Shown piece after piece: positions 36,656-50,616 of a DNA stretch of 64,000 bases (within the stretch, counting starts at the first letter, position 1; each line of letters opens with the position of its first letter). The stretch lies in contig PTFA01000042.1 of assembly GCA_003342895.1 (NCBI GenBank), positions 5,136,640 to 5,200,639 on the forward strand, in the 5' to 3' direction. Below the pieces are notes generated by a model. The model was not told the origin of the DNA. It saw only the letters and a list, made by a program, of their open reading frames with translations, and made no database searches. The DNA comes from Casuarius casuarius. Lineage: Eukaryota > Chordata > Aves > Casuariiformes > Casuariidae. The translations under genes were made by a program, and so were the position numbers.

Positions 36656-37697
36656 ATTAAAATGTTGATTTGAAATAGTGTTTGGAAGAGCATCATCAAA
36701 ACTCCCAATATTTGAATGTGACAGGTTAATAAAAACAAGTAAATTATCAAATAGTCAATGAATAAGAAATAACATTATTGTCTTCAGCTCAAAGATCTAC
36801 ATCAATTTGCTCCACAGAGAAGATGGTCCTTAACACCACTACCAAAAGGCAAGCATGCATCTCACCAATAATGTGAAATAATAATAATGTGTTTCAAATA
36901 TGGGAACTAATCAGCTCTGACCATCTTAGATTTTTACACCTCCTCATATGATACTCATCAGGCCCAGGCCAAACACAATCTTGAGCAAGTTCTGTTGAAC
37001 ACATATTTAAAGTCTTACCAACACAGCAGCATTGATGTGGTTCCTTCTGACACAAAAGCTCTAGTCTTGCAAAAAGTTTCATAGAGCTTAGGGCTTAAAG
37101 TAGAAACAGTGACTGACACTGTATGGCTGCTGTAAAATATAGCCCAGTCAGTCACAATTCACACAGTGGTGATTACTCACATATGTTTTAAAATGATGAT
37201 TTTCTCCCTGTGTTTATACAGTTATTTCATCAGGGCTGGGGAAGCTACCTATACTAAATATTCAACTATGGGATCATTTTCTTTTAGGAAAGTTAGTTCC
37301 ATAATTGCTCTCTATTGATCCCTATCTTACCATCCCAAGTCTTCAGCATTCCTCAGGAATCTCTAAAATCTGTTTCCATATTCCACACTATGTTAAAATT
37401 AGCTAGATTTTATTCCAGTAATAATTCAACTAGGAGCTAAAAAGTTAAAAATTCATAGAGCAATGTAAGGTCCAACATGGATAAAAATATAAGGTGCTTA
37501 CTTGATGCTTCCGTTCCGCCTCCCTGCTAACTTTAGGCACCTAACATTGGGAACAAATGCCTTCAAGCATCAATGAAAAGTAAAAGATGCAGTCAAACTG
37601 CAGGGCATATGTTAGGTGGAATGATTCGCTTGCTTAAAACACTCTCATTTCTCTAACAGCTTGGCTCCTTATGAAGGCCAAGGTAAACCGTATTTGT

Positions 37698-37720
37698 GGG
37701 AAGAGGGGCAGGGGGTGGGG
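37698..37720 (+). other. G-quadruplex motif
   Basis: G-runs GGG (37698-37700), GGGG (37705-37708), GGGGG (37711-37715) and GGGG (37717-37720), with loops of 4, 2 and 1 nt, followed by a short GA run. Confidence 0.75.
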
Positions 37721-40700
37721 AGAGAGAGACTGTCTACAGTTAGAAAAAAAAATAGTTAGGGAGCAGATTTCTTTTAACTTAAAATGTTTATCTTACAGAC
37801 TCGTGGCAAAGCTGACATTTGAAACCAGTTTGGTGTTCCCATCCTGCATTTTTTGTACCAACTGAAGTATTACAAAGCCTTAGGATTCATACATTTGTCC
37901 ACGTCTATGTTTTAAGAAGAGAAAGACAGAATTTCCTGAAAGGATTTTGGCAGGTGAATTATTCTGGGAGTCTCTAGCTATTTTCTCCACATTAAATAAC
38001 TATACTGAAGAGTTTCCCACATATTTTCAAATTACTCGATAGTGGTTTTGCATCTCTAAAATCAAACCTCCTTTGTGTTAGAAACTCTTTTTAGCATGGT
38101 TAAATGGAACAGTGAATCATACCACATGTACCACAGACTGAAGAGTTGGATGCTAGTACAGAGCCTTCTTACAAGATTTACTCCTTTATTAAATATTATA
38201 ATGGTATTATTTTCTATACCTATTGTAGTCACTGAAATATGTCAGCTATCTGTAAACGAGCATTAAACATCAGATGAAAACAGATTTCTTATGTTTCAGA
38301 CACGGATTACTGTTAAAATCCAACCCGGAAATTGAAGCTATCCTAAGCATCTTTGTTTATCAGCATTACCGCTCCAAACCATCTGTACTTAATTGTAAAA
38401 CAACAAATTGTCTAAAAACCAGTGAGGATTAAAAGGACAAAGCTTCTTATGGACAGTTTATATTAGAGAAATTCAAAGACTGCTAAGATCACAGCACTCC
38501 TCGTGTAGTTGTTTTATTTCAGTCAAGTCCCAATGTTTGTGTTCTTCTATAATGGAAATGCATGCAGCATGTTGATTGTTGCCAGAGCATCACTAAGAGA
38601 TTTATCAGGGCCTTAAACTTTGATGATAAATCCTTTGCTATATTAAGAGCTTGCTGACATTTACTCCCACAGTTCATGCAGGGCAAAGAGACCAACTGCT
38701 GACCTCCAGTGCTCCACTGACTCCCAGAACTGCAGAAACTGGGCCAGTAGAGTAGGGTGGGAGGCATCTTGCTTGCCTTGCTGAAAGTATAGGAAAGAAA
38801 TTATTTCACTTACTTTGAATGAAGAAGAGAGATGTGGTTACAGCTGGTTGGAAGGGGCAAAACATAGAAGTCAGTCACCACATGGAAGCACAGATTCTTC
38901 GGAGTGACTGGAATTATGTATGTTTGCTCCTCAAGAACATCTACAGTACACTGAGCAGCTCCAAAAATTTTTTCAGTGACAGGCCTGTTCAGCTATGCTC
39001 ATGTCCTTTTTAATTTATTCTATTTGCCAACCATGATTTGTTTCAATCACTGTATAGGAAGTAATATTATGAATTAAATAACAATTCATATGAGATGAAT
39101 CACCAACATCTACTAGTCAAAGTCAGCAATTTGCCTATAAGCCAACTCCACTGCTATTCATTAAAACATCACTTGGTATATTCCTCCAAGTCTGTATCTG
39201 CAGAGGAGAAAAATTAATTGCACATCTGTCAACAGCAACTTCCTTTTTGGGTTCTTTCCTCATGTCATTCCTATTTCAGATTCAGCTATCTCAGCTGACT
39301 GTGGTATTTTTCACCTCTGCTGCTGCTTACCTTCTCCCCATGCATTTTTTAATGTTCTGTGTAATTCTTTTCATAAAAAAGAAATGCTGTAAAACTGGGA
39401 AAGGGAAAAGGAAGCCCACTGCAACAATCAAGACCTTTACAGCATCTTACAAAATTATTTCAAATAGATCATTATTTTGGAAAAAAAATCCTTAGAAAAA
39501 AGGAAATTCAGGCATTCATTCTGTAAAACACATCAGAAATTCAGACAAAGCTTTTAGTGGCAATGCCTCCTGGGATCCCTTATGCAGTAAGTGAAATCAA
39601 TTTGCTTTAAAAATAACTGGTAAAATATTTAAAGATGAATAAGAAGTTACACATAAATAATCTACTATGTAAAATATATGCACACATTTTTAATATAGTA
39701 GTAAATATTTGTTTGCTTAGCATACAGACTATTATAAATGGTTTTTGAATCTTACAAAGCCTTTATACTATTGGCTGAGTCCAGATTACAAGTTTGTCTT
39801 CATTACATTTTCTTTTATGTGTTAACTTGCTGCTTTTAACTCAAAAATATCAAGTATCATCTAGGAGAGACACTAAGCATCATCATCCATACATTTTCTC
39901 AGTTAAGAGTTATATTTAATGTCACTTAACTTTAGATTTATTCAAGTGGTAGACATGTCCTAATTTTTTTAAAACGACAAAAGGCTTTTTCTCCACCCTC
40001 AAGGACTTTCCTTACCAACCATCTCTGACAATTGGATTTTCATTTTAGGTGCATGCCTTTTCAATAACCTCGAAATGGTTTCACTGCACTACTAACTGGG
40101 TGGATGTCCTACTAACTTTCCCAACTCATAGATCCAATTAAAATTTCAGACTGCATTTTAAAAGCTAAAGAATCAATGTGTAAATCTATAAAGCAACTCA
40201 TCCTCCAGGTCAAATGTCTGGCATTGTACCTCTTTGTCTCAAACAGAGATGTTTGATTTGAATTTTTTGTGCTCATTACATGTACACACACTCCGAACCA
40301 GTCTTAAAAGCCGTATTTTTAAGGCAAATTTTTATAGGTATGTTTAAAAAGACCATTATGTCCATACCTCCTGGGCAAGACTGAACTTTCCGCAGGGGGT
40401 AGTTAAGTAGAATCACACCAATTTTTAAAATGACCACAATCCTGAATTTGCACTTCTATACCTTTAAACCAGATGCTATCCTTCAATTAATAGAGAAGAT
40501 GAAGTCTACATACCTAGAAGTATTTACAACAAATACATTAAAAAGAGCTGTTTTTTCTTTAGGAAATTAAAAAAAGAACTTTTAATTCCTATTAAAATAT
40601 GTGAGTACCAAAAGAGACAAAGTAATTTTTACTCAAGTATTTCTTCTATTTCTTGTTCCACTGTATACCTCTAGCTACTTGACATTCATTGACATGTTTT

Positions 40701-41844
40701 AGTCTATTATTCAGTCTGTTATTTTAGACAAAAAAGATCTCTTTAAAATGAAGGGATTTTTAATTGTTTTTTAATAAAAATTCTTCCTGATTTTTTTACA
40801 TTTTGTTTTCATTTGGAATTATAAGAGAGCCTGCTTATATGATTTAGTTTAAAAATATTAATGTCTGCTTAATAAAACACAGCTAACAAATTCATACATA
40901 CAGCTGATATAAACCCAAACAATTTCAGCAAATTCACTCTTGTCCATATGCTAAGGCATGTTCTACATAGATCATACCAGCTAACGTTGCAGTTCCCATA
41001 TGTGCACACCACACTTCTATCAATGAAACTGTTGCAACCCATGGAAAAATAAAACGTGAGAGCCACAATGCCAAACTGAGTTTGGTTTCCAACCTCTAAC
41101 TGCTGCAATTCCTTTGGCCTTGTCTCTCAGTCCCTGAGGAAAATTCATTAAAAGTATCAGTAAATGTGTGTCCTGCATAAATTCACCTGCTCATTTTACT
41201 CAGCCTCAAGGACCTTCCAAACTTTTCTAGGTGGCCTAAAGCAGGATCTCATCTGGTCATAGACTCCAGGAATGACTGACTACTCCCAGCTTCATCCTTA
41301 AAATTTCTCTGGGATTTCTCTGTGAATGCTAGCCACAGTGACTACTTTAAAAAATTCCCATTTCTTCATGAAGAGTTACTCTAGGCTGCCAGAGATCTTT
41401 AAAAATCTAGATGAACATTTGTTTACCATCAAAGACTGGAAAATAAAGCAGACTGGAAAACAGAAAGCTTTCTGGCAAAAAAAGGGGGATCAGAATACTT
41501 CCATTCATTGAAGCTCCTCAAAATGACAATTTTTGACCCTAAGTTCACATTTTCCATCAGAAAAAATCCTAAGTCAACTGAAATATTTAGGTTTGTCAAA
41601 CATAAGTAGTAAATGCTTTGCCCAGGGTGTGTTGGAGTTGCAGGTCAGGGTTTTTCCCTTACAAGCCAAGGATTTGCAGCCAGGATCCATTTCACACGAG
41701 AAGGCACGCTCTCCCTTGCCAACTCATGACAATGTTTTACAGCCTGGCCCTATAAAAGATACCACTCAGAGAGGAAAGCTGGTCCACAAAGATGGCAGTG
41801 AGACACTAACATGGGATTTTAAAAGGATTAACTTATTAAAGTTA

Positions 41845-41900
41845 AATCTTTATAATAACTAAGTATTGTTATAATCTTATAATCTTTATAATAACTAAGT
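41845..41900. repeat. 20-bp direct repeat, 36-bp period
   Basis: AATCTTTATAATAACTAAGT occurs at 41845-41864 and identically at 41881-41900. The 16 bases between them are AT-rich and partly similar. Confidence 0.95.
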
Positions 41901-42189
41901 GTGCCAGCAGGATCCTATTTTGTTTACTGCTGTACAAAGACACGTGAACAATCAAGGTCATAAAATGACTGATTTTGTAGGTCTAAGTTGATAAAAACAT
42001 TAACAAAGATGTTTATATTGTAGTCTTTCTAACCCCACCCCTTAGGTTCTGCAAATGAATGTAATGGAGCAATTAAGTTGGTCTTTATAAAAACTAAAAG
42101 ATGAGGAATCTGTTTCCATGGCTATGAATCAGAAACTATCATGAAATAACACAAAAAGCTGAAATATTAACTGCACATCAGAAACATAT

Positions 42190-42237
42190 AGCTCATCCTT
42201 TTAACAAGTAGCACACAGCTCATCCTTTTAACAAGTA
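42190..42237. repeat. 21-bp direct repeat, 27-bp period
   Basis: A 21-bp word starting AGCTCATCC and ending CAAGTA is identical at 42190-42210 and 42217-42237, with the spacer GCACAC. Confidence 0.95.
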
Positions 42238-42799
42238 TTAAGAACAAAGATTACCTGCTTATAGTGCTATTACAATGTAAACTCCTCCTGAACAGCTGCC
42301 ATTAACTCCTAATCTGAATTTACAGTCCCTAAACACTACCTGGGATTTTTTCATGAGCCTTGACTTATTCTCTAATATCACCTCTGCCCTCCCAGGAAAA
42401 AATAAAAAGGTTTCTGATTTATGCAAGTCATCATTATCTCCTGACTGGATTAAAACAACACAATCAACCTAGAAATAAAACTATCAGCCTGGAGGAAGCC
42501 AGAGCCTGGACATAATGCATCTGTCCTCTGTTCTCTAAATTGGCTCCCTCCTGGATATCACGTCAAGTGTAAGAGCTCAGTCTGCACTTCAAGGTGCTTA
42601 ATGATCAGCAACTGGGATCCCGAAAAGACTGCCAAAAGCTTGAGGACTGCCTTTGACTACTCTGATATTCTGGCACTATGGATAGTCAGAGGCACACACA
42701 CTTCTGCTCCTGTCTAGGGAAGTTTTAATAGTGTTTTGTCAGACACTGAAATGCTGCAGCTCACAAAATAAAGATTTCAAGTTATTGTTAAATGTTGGC

Positions 42800-43350
42800 A
42801 TTACCCGCTCTACCCAATTAGAACATCACCTTTTAATTTCATTCATTTCTCCTTCCCCTTTAGTATGTATTTTGTTGAGCCTTCCCTCCCTTTTAAGGGA
42901 TATTTTACCTTTACATTAGTTTCCCCCTAGTTTAGGGACTGATATCATCCATCTGCTCTCATTTCCCCTAAGATGCTTCTCCTCCTTAAAAGTCTGTTCC
43001 TTTCCTCAGCTACCCATTCTGGTCTAATTTACCTTAGATTTTGTTTTTCTCTCTTTTCTATTCTTCCCAAATCATGTCCCAATCCCATTCTTTTTCAACT
43101 CATCCACTGCCACCCATTCTGCCCTACATTCCCCCATTTTCTCCCACAGCACTGAATTCCCCCTCCCAACATGCACACTCACAATCCTGCTCCCAATAAC
43201 TCCTTCCTTGTAGGTTGGCCCGCCTACCCCATCACAGCTGTCAATCAAATTAAATCTTATTCCCTGAATATGCCTGTTCTGGGAGCAGGGAACCAGTGCT
43301 GGCCCGTTCTGCTGCCATTCGTATTCTCCTCGTTCCCAATCCAAAGGTGT
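42800..43350. other. Pyrimidine-rich asymmetric tract
   Basis: The plus strand is strongly enriched in C and T from about 42840 to 43330, with many TTCC, CCCC and TTTCT words. This causes overlapping open frames on both strands (42973-43155, 43072-43344 minus, 43171-43479). It is not a simple repeat, and no repeat family was recognised. Confidence 0.5.
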
Positions 43351-44534
43351 TTGTTACTGAGATGGGGAAACAAAGGGGAATCTGTTCTTCCCCAGTCCTT
43401 TCCATCCACCTGCAAGAAAAAGCACATAACCAAAGGTATCTTTAATTTTCATATCCAAAATCAAAGAGAAGAAACATAAGAGAAGAGGCATACCTAACTG
43501 CTCTAAGCAGGATTGAGGACCGCAAGGGCACAGACCAAGTGATAGCAAGTTCACTTTGCCTGATCAAGTGAAACAAAAAGAAATGGTTCCCTCATCAAGG
43601 CCAGTCTAGGAGCACACCACTTCTAGCTATACAGACTCACAAAAGATCAGTGAAGTGGTTCAAAGACAGACCAAAGTCTTCCAACTGCACCCTTCTAGCC
43701 ACTGCTCTGCCCGTTTCTTATGTAGCTTCATCACTGCTTTATGCAATCACATCAGAGAACCACCTCAAAAACACGCAAATCTAAAATGAGATTTACCTCA
43801 TGTGACTTTAGCAATCTAAGATAATCAGGTAGGGACCCTCTAATCCCTGGAGAGAGCATGGCTTTTCCACAAGGGCTGTATTCTGTCCTCAGACAGGTGC
43901 CTTAGGCGGAGAAAGGGAAATATCTCACCTACCTCTATAGTTCACTAGAGAGAGAACTAAGATAGCTATTTTTGACTAGACTGCCAAAGAAGAGGAACCC
44001 TTTTCATGACTGACAGTGCACCACATCCTGCTTTGAAACACTACATAGGTATAGCAAGCACTCCTACCTTCCAATGTTTCCAAGCAAAACAAGAAGTAGT
44101 TAAACTAGGGTGGAAAAATATGCTGTGGAACACATTAGAAAAACTTACATTCTGTTTGGATGCAATGAAACTCCAAACAATGCCTATGAGGACTCTCCTA
44201 GGCTTGATTTAAGCTGCTGAGGATTTTGTAAGACAATGAACTTCTGGAGGGAGTCAGTCCTATCTGGCCAGGTTTTAACTTCATTCCTAAAAAGCCTCGT
44301 ATTTGGAGTTAGAGCAACACAGCTTTATGGAATCCAAATTGACACATTACTTAGAATCCTGATTTAGAGGCGGTCATAACTGCTCCAGGAAAGTAGTTTC
44401 TGCACTGCAGTAAACCACGTTTATTGGGTAGTTGTCTAGTAATCAGTCTGCAGTATGATTATTATTATTTATTGTCACCTGACTTCACTCTCTACTTAGC
44501 AATGGCTGAAAGACAAAAAAATTTCCAGAAGACT

Positions 44535-44557
44535 TCTCTCTCTCTCTCTCTCTCTCT
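44535..44557. repeat. (TC)n microsatellite
   Basis: Twenty-three bases of uninterrupted TC dinucleotide. This is the purest microsatellite in the window. Confidence 0.98.
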
Positions 44558-47500
44558 GTGAAAATAATTTCTAGAACTCCAGAAGCATTAATTTTTCTTG
44601 CACAAACATATATATTTATAAACGTACGCATACACAGACACAGTTTGATGTTTTACTTCAGAAGACATCAGAGAAGAGGACAAGATTCATTTAAGCTCAA
44701 TCTACTTTGGTTTAACTGTTCCAATCAGCTCTCCCTTGTTAATTCTGATGCCTGCAATTGTTTGTTTCATAATTCACCATGTGAGTGCCTGCTGCAAGTG
44801 ATTTTAATACCTGATTGCTCTTGGCTTCAAGTAAAGGAATGTCCTTCATCAGGGACAAGAGGACGGGGTTCGTGAGAATTTATGAGCCAATGGCTAGAAG
44901 TGACTACTGAGCAGAAATCATTTTTATTACGTGCATAAAATGGTGTTTGGATTAAAGGACAACTACATTTCTCAAGATGACAACCAATCCAACACCTCAG
45001 ACAAGAGACTAATGCCCACAGTTTGGCATTTGCTTTTAGTGGCTTTTATGTAGGTTTTCACTTTGCCTCACTGAAAAATGTGAAGAATAACTGATACACA
45101 ATTGGGTATTTTGTTTTTCTTTTTCATAAAAAGGCAAATTAGATGAAAAATACTTTCTGAAAAATAAACATTAAAAGCTACTTGGGATAGAAAGATTAGA
45201 CCTTTAAATAATCTAAACAGATGTGAGCCAAAAATGTTTTCTTGATAACTTTCTTTTGATCATGTTTCTGAGGGTAATCAAGGTGATCTCAAAGGTGCTC
45301 TTACTACAGGCTTTTAAAAAGACAACTGATAATTTCTGTCAAAATATAGGCTGCTAGTAGCAATTAATGGACCTTGTTGTTGCCTTAAGAATATGGTTTG
45401 AGACATCAGAACTTGATGCATCTATCTTAAAGTATTCTACTCTTTTAATTCTCATACATATTTATTCATGAACAAATGCAGCCATGAGGGGTTTTTTTTC
45501 CATAATTATTTTACAACCTCAAATTATGAAGAATAGAGAGGAAGATAACAATGAAGGCTCACATCACAAAATACCTTTTTCAAAGAGAAGCAATTTGGGA
45601 GATTTTAGGAAAGCCACAAATTCTCCCAGCAATAAGGGAAAAAAAACAGATGACCTGGAAGCTCGAAACTTTGACACTTCCTTCACTGCAGCACATCAGA
45701 CTCCATTTCATAGCTGCAGTCCCACATCAAAACTCCTTTTTTGGTAGATGCAGTTTAGGAGATCCTCCCTATCAGAAGGCTTTATCCTCTCCCTCTTGTG
45801 TCCATGAGGGTTCTACTGACTATCACATCCCAAAACAAAGCAAGACCAAAACGAGTCTTTTTTATTATTGTTTAAAATGGAACATTTCATATTTACAGTC
45901 TTGTCATGATCACACAACAGAGCTAGCCATATCCTCCCACAGAATGAAAGGAGTGATTGGCTGAGAGAAGAATCCTAACCTAAAAGCACAGGCTTAGATA
46001 CTTTAATGGGTCAATTTACTATTCAGATCTTAGCAATCACATGAGAGAAACAGTTACAGTGGTGGTAACCTCCTATTGAGGTGACAAGGAACAAATCGCC
46101 CTGGGGAGAGTAGAAAGAAGGCTGAATAGGAAACTCTTATTCCCAATTTGCTGTTGAAGGATTAGTAACTATACAGAAATGGAGAACAAGGACTCTGATG
46201 AGTGGAGGTGGCTTACTTCAAAAGGCAGGACCAATTCCTGTCCCAGTGCCTAAGTCTTGGACACTTGATCCCACTGCAGGGTGGTTCCACTGCAGCATAT
46301 AGCATGGTGCCTTAAACCAGCTTAGAACAATCCTGCCATGGGGCAGGAAACTCAAGAGACACAAGGTAGACATCTAGAGCTACAGCTCCCTTGCTGGTCA
46401 GGCAAAGCTCTCAGCCACACTGATTTGATTGACTGAAAGCAACCGTCCTGCAAAATGATGCTCCCATAACCAGCAGTGATTTGATTAGCACCCAAAATGA
46501 CAGGATTAGCATTGGATGAGCTACGGTCATCTGGAGCTTCTCTGTTCTTGCTGCATTACCAGCTTTGGTTGAGCACCCTTTCCCTATTGAGACAATAATC
46601 TCCTTTTCCTAAATCACCAAGCAATTGGAAAGAAATTATTTGTGTCGGGGGGGTTTGACTCAGGGTAGACTTGAGATGTAGCTTGAACCCAAATATTTAG
46701 TGAGGGCAAGAACAATAATGTGGAAATGCAGTCTGAGAAGATTAGACTGGCTGCAATTATTTCAGTCTTACCAGCAAGTGCTTTCCTTCCACACATAGCT
46801 CCTTTTTCTACCCTTCTCTTAACAGTTGAAGGGCCGTATAAAAGAAAATCTTTTGCAGAACAGAAATCACTATTGTCTGCCCAAAGTGTCCACTGGAAAA
46901 ATAGCTATCTGTGTGTAGGAAACAACTGGGAGCAGAGGAGAGAAGAACAAAGTGCCATATCTGTAGAGGTATTGAGACATCAGAGATATAGATAAGTAAG
47001 ATACAGTTAAGTAGTTCTGAAAATACCACTATGCTCAAATCATCTACACACCTACACAAATCTCTCCCACAGTCTCAGTGTTGCTAAGATTTCACTTGAG
47101 AGCATTATCCATTTCAGTCACATAATTCTCCTGCTGAAAGAGTACATAGTATGTGTTTTAGGGTAGGCAGAAAGGTCATGATATGTCTAAAAGGTATCTG
47201 ATGGTACTTAAACTAGGCTTACTGATGGTAGCTTAAACTGTGAATAGCTTCAATGAAATAAATAGAACTAGTCTGGTGTAAAAAGAAATAGGGAGAACAA
47301 AACTCTAACAGCTGGTCTTTGCCTTACGTTCCTCTGCTACTAGACCTGTAGTAGAGTTGTTTATTATTAATGAGTAGATATTTATTGAAACCAAAAATTC
47401 ATATCATAACTATTCAGGTGGCTACTCAGAATGGATTTAGACACAGTCACAGAGAATTTTTTTTGACTGCTTTTTCTCGGCTCTAGTGAAAAAAAAACAC

Positions 47501-47734
47501 CTTGTAATTTACTTATTTCAGTTTTTTTGCAACAAATACATTTTAGTACAGAAAGATTTCTCATCATATGTAATCGAATACCTTCCGCTTTAATAGAAGA
47601 TACTAGACCTTCTTTTATTGCTGCTGCTGTTCCCCTCCTAGACTTTATTACCCAGGGATTTAGATGCTGTTTAATGACTGGTCCCTTACCTCTGTACTGC
47701 TATTCTGTCTAATTAAATGAGACTCTAGTTTAAC

Positions 47735-47750
47735 ATTATTATTATTATAT
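47735..47750. repeat. Short (ATT)n run
   Basis: About five ATT units. Confidence 0.85.
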
Positions 47751-50616
47751 ACTCCCTTCATTCCCCAATCAATAACCCCTCACAGATTAAGTGGTTCAGA
47801 CAAGACACTTGCTGTAGATTTCAAAGAAAACTTTCCAGCCAAAGGTAGACAACTAAGAAGCAAACTAGAGTTATCACAGATAAAACTGTCTGTTGAGAAG
47901 ACAGTGGGGAAGGGGGCTAAAATATATTTATTATGTGCATATATGTAAGCATACAACTAGACACATGTTCACGAAATAGGATTTGATAGGATTTCTAATT
48001 CTCTTATACAGTTAACTCTCTTCTATAATCTCGTTTCAGTAGATATTTTGCTTTGGAAATGCATGGAAAAACACGGGAAGGTGGAATACAGAGAGAACAG
48101 GCATAACATTGGATTTACATTCCATGCCGGTTCTTAGCAGGCAACACAAAGAAAACTGATGAAAGCTGACCAGGAAGCTGACACTGTACACGAACTCAGC
48201 AGAGGTGCAAGATTTCAGTTAAACCTCCAATGGATTTGCTATTCAAGATGGAAAGTAATCCGGTCACTTACTGTAAGGATCTAGTGATTTAAAGTTAGCA
48301 TAAGCTATATTGGAGAGGACATTTTACCGCAAGTTCTGTTTTAACCACTACCTAATGTTAAAAGTATAATACTAAATCAATTAGAGAAGAACAGTATATT
48401 AGACAAAAAGGCCAACAACATCACTTGAGTCCATTCATCTAATAGGAAAGGACTGTAAACCTTTCTTTGTGATCCTTGAGCCAATTTGTTGAAACATATC
48501 TCAGGGTTTAAAACCATGCCATTTCAATGATCTTTCAAAAAAATCTATTAAGATTTCTTTAATAAAGGACGCACAATTCCTTGAAGACTGTTCAGTCACT
48601 AATTTTCTAACTCCACCCAAAATTTTCTACTTGTACGAAACAGCTTGCTCTCTATGTATCTTTCCTGTTTATTGTTCACATTTTTCACATCTCCTGCTAA
48701 GGTTCTGCCCACCTGGAGAACTTCCTTGAAAGTTCTTTTACAAAAACAACTTAGTTTTTATACAGCACAATTCTCTCACACCTATCTAGTATCACAAACC
48801 CTAAGAAGAATAATATCCTGGATTTATTCTTCAAAAACAGACATTGACATACAGAAGTACCTGTCCATTCTCTAGTGTTTTAAAAAAAATTGTATGAGAG
48901 TCACTAAAGTGATTTGTTCAACCCTTTACTGCCTTCAAAGTCTACCAATATGTATCTCATCTGTATTTTTGAAAATGAAACATTACAAAAATTGAAAGTA
49001 AAAAAATCACCATTTAAAAGGAAATATATAAGTTTAGGGATGAATATGTACATTGCTCTTGTGAGAATTTCAGCTGTAAAATCCCCATTTAAATCCCCCA
49101 AGATTAATTTGTTCAATATGTGTATCAAAGAAATGAATAAAACAAGGGCTCCGTGAAGCAAACAACTCCACTTTTACAGCTCTATTCACCATTAAAAATT
49201 CTCAGTGTTTCTAACATTTTTATAAACGTTGCCCAATTTCATTCTTCTTAACTTGAGTTGTCTGCAATAACGTGTTGCATTTTTTGTCTAATTAATAATG
49301 GGAGGCTTTATAGAAAATACCGTAACAAAAAACTGCTATATGTATCTGAAACATACTATGCACCTAGTGATATAACTGCAACAAACATAAATTCTCCCTT
49401 CTGCCTATTTGACCAATATGGTATAGTTTTTATTCTCTGGCTTTACAGTGTACTAGTAACTCTATAGATTATGTCAAAGCAATGAGGACTCAGGAATGAG
49501 TTCCTGCAAAAACAACCGCTTACCTAACCTTTTCTAGCAGGTAGAGAAGAGAATAGCAATGTGTCTATAACACTATGGGGTCATTAGAAAAAGCTTGTAG
49601 TTTACAGTTTTGCCTAACTGTAGACCAAAACTCTAGATACACTTGATTCATTCTTGTATGTATGCCCCAGATGAATATACTTCTTGAAGTGCTTCATTAG
49701 CTTAACCATCTAAAATCATCCATACTTTACTTCTTTCATTTATTAACAAAACTATTTTCACCATAGCATTTATTTTTCCTCTGGCACACTTGCGCATGTA
49801 ATGTAAACAATTTTGATTCTGTAGGACATACTTCTGTACTTACAGGTTTCTAAAACATGGTGATTTTTCTTCAATCTTTTTTTTTCCCCTTGATGCTTTT
49901 TCGTACCACTAAACTTTACTCCATTTTTCCTCTGTAAGAGTTTAAATCCATTAATTTCTGTTTTGTTTTCACATTTCTCTATTTCTTGCCTGCTTTATCC
50001 TTTGATTTCAAAACAGCACTTCATAAAGTTACTTTATTACTTCCTTGTTTTTGAATTTTTCTTTTGCAGTAACACCACTGACTACACTGTAGACAGCTCT
50101 AGCTTGCTGGACATTTGCTTTCTTTCCATTACTTCACACTCCTTCCACTCATTCATTTCACCTATTCAAATTCTTGAAAGTTTAGGCTGTGTTACTGTGA
50201 TATTGTAGGTGGTCTTGCTTAGAGCACTACATTTAATGAACTTACAGCTATTGTTATTATAATTTTTCATTCCTAACTAGCTCTTTTGTTAACAAGTTGC
50301 AGATCTAAGACAGTTCCAANCTCTGGTTAAAATCTCTTCTGTTCGGGTCATGATTACATCCCCTTTATAAGCATAAAAAAGAGGTGTCTGATTTCACATG
50401 TTTAAGTCATCATTTCATTGTTAGTCCCATTTACAAGGTTCTCCATGGTTCTCAGCTCTCTGTAGCCAATCTGAGCACTTTAAATCATATTTTAATTTTA
50501 AAGCTGTAGAAATAATAACAGGCTTTCACCACATTTTGACTTACATTGCTTTATACTGTGTTTCTTCCATTGCTAGTTAGGCTCAAGGTGATTATTTTCA
50601 AAAGGTATTTCAAGGA

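Larger units (their letters stand above)
34011..42799. other. Noncoding stretch, no gene seen
   Basis: AT-rich, with no recognised gene or interspersed repeat. Contains an A14 run (34548-34561), a 14-bp tandem duplication (36628-36655), a G-quadruplex motif (37698-37720) and two small duplications near 41.9 and 42.2 kb. A 99-codon minus-strand frame at 35788-36087 was inspected and has no recognisable family. Overlapping frames at 36109-36611 likewise carry none. Confidence 0.65.
43351..50616. other. Noncoding stretch, no gene seen
   Basis: AT-rich, with a (TC)n microsatellite (44535-44557), an ATT run (47735-47750), a 7-G run near 46650 and an N at 50320. The longest frame, 45551-45964 (137 codons, plus), overlaps another at 45484-45747, and neither shows a domain. 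The stretch from about 49900 to 50560 has a pyrimidine-rich plus strand and may be an unrecognised old repeat. Confidence 0.6.

Noticed and set aside
42112..42125. GTTTCCATGGCTAT as a second X-box
   Set aside because: Only 11 of 14 positions match and the surroundings show no regulatory texture.
45551..45964. 137-codon plus-strand frame
   Set aside because: Overlaps another frame (45484-45747), low protein character, no splice or promoter signal.
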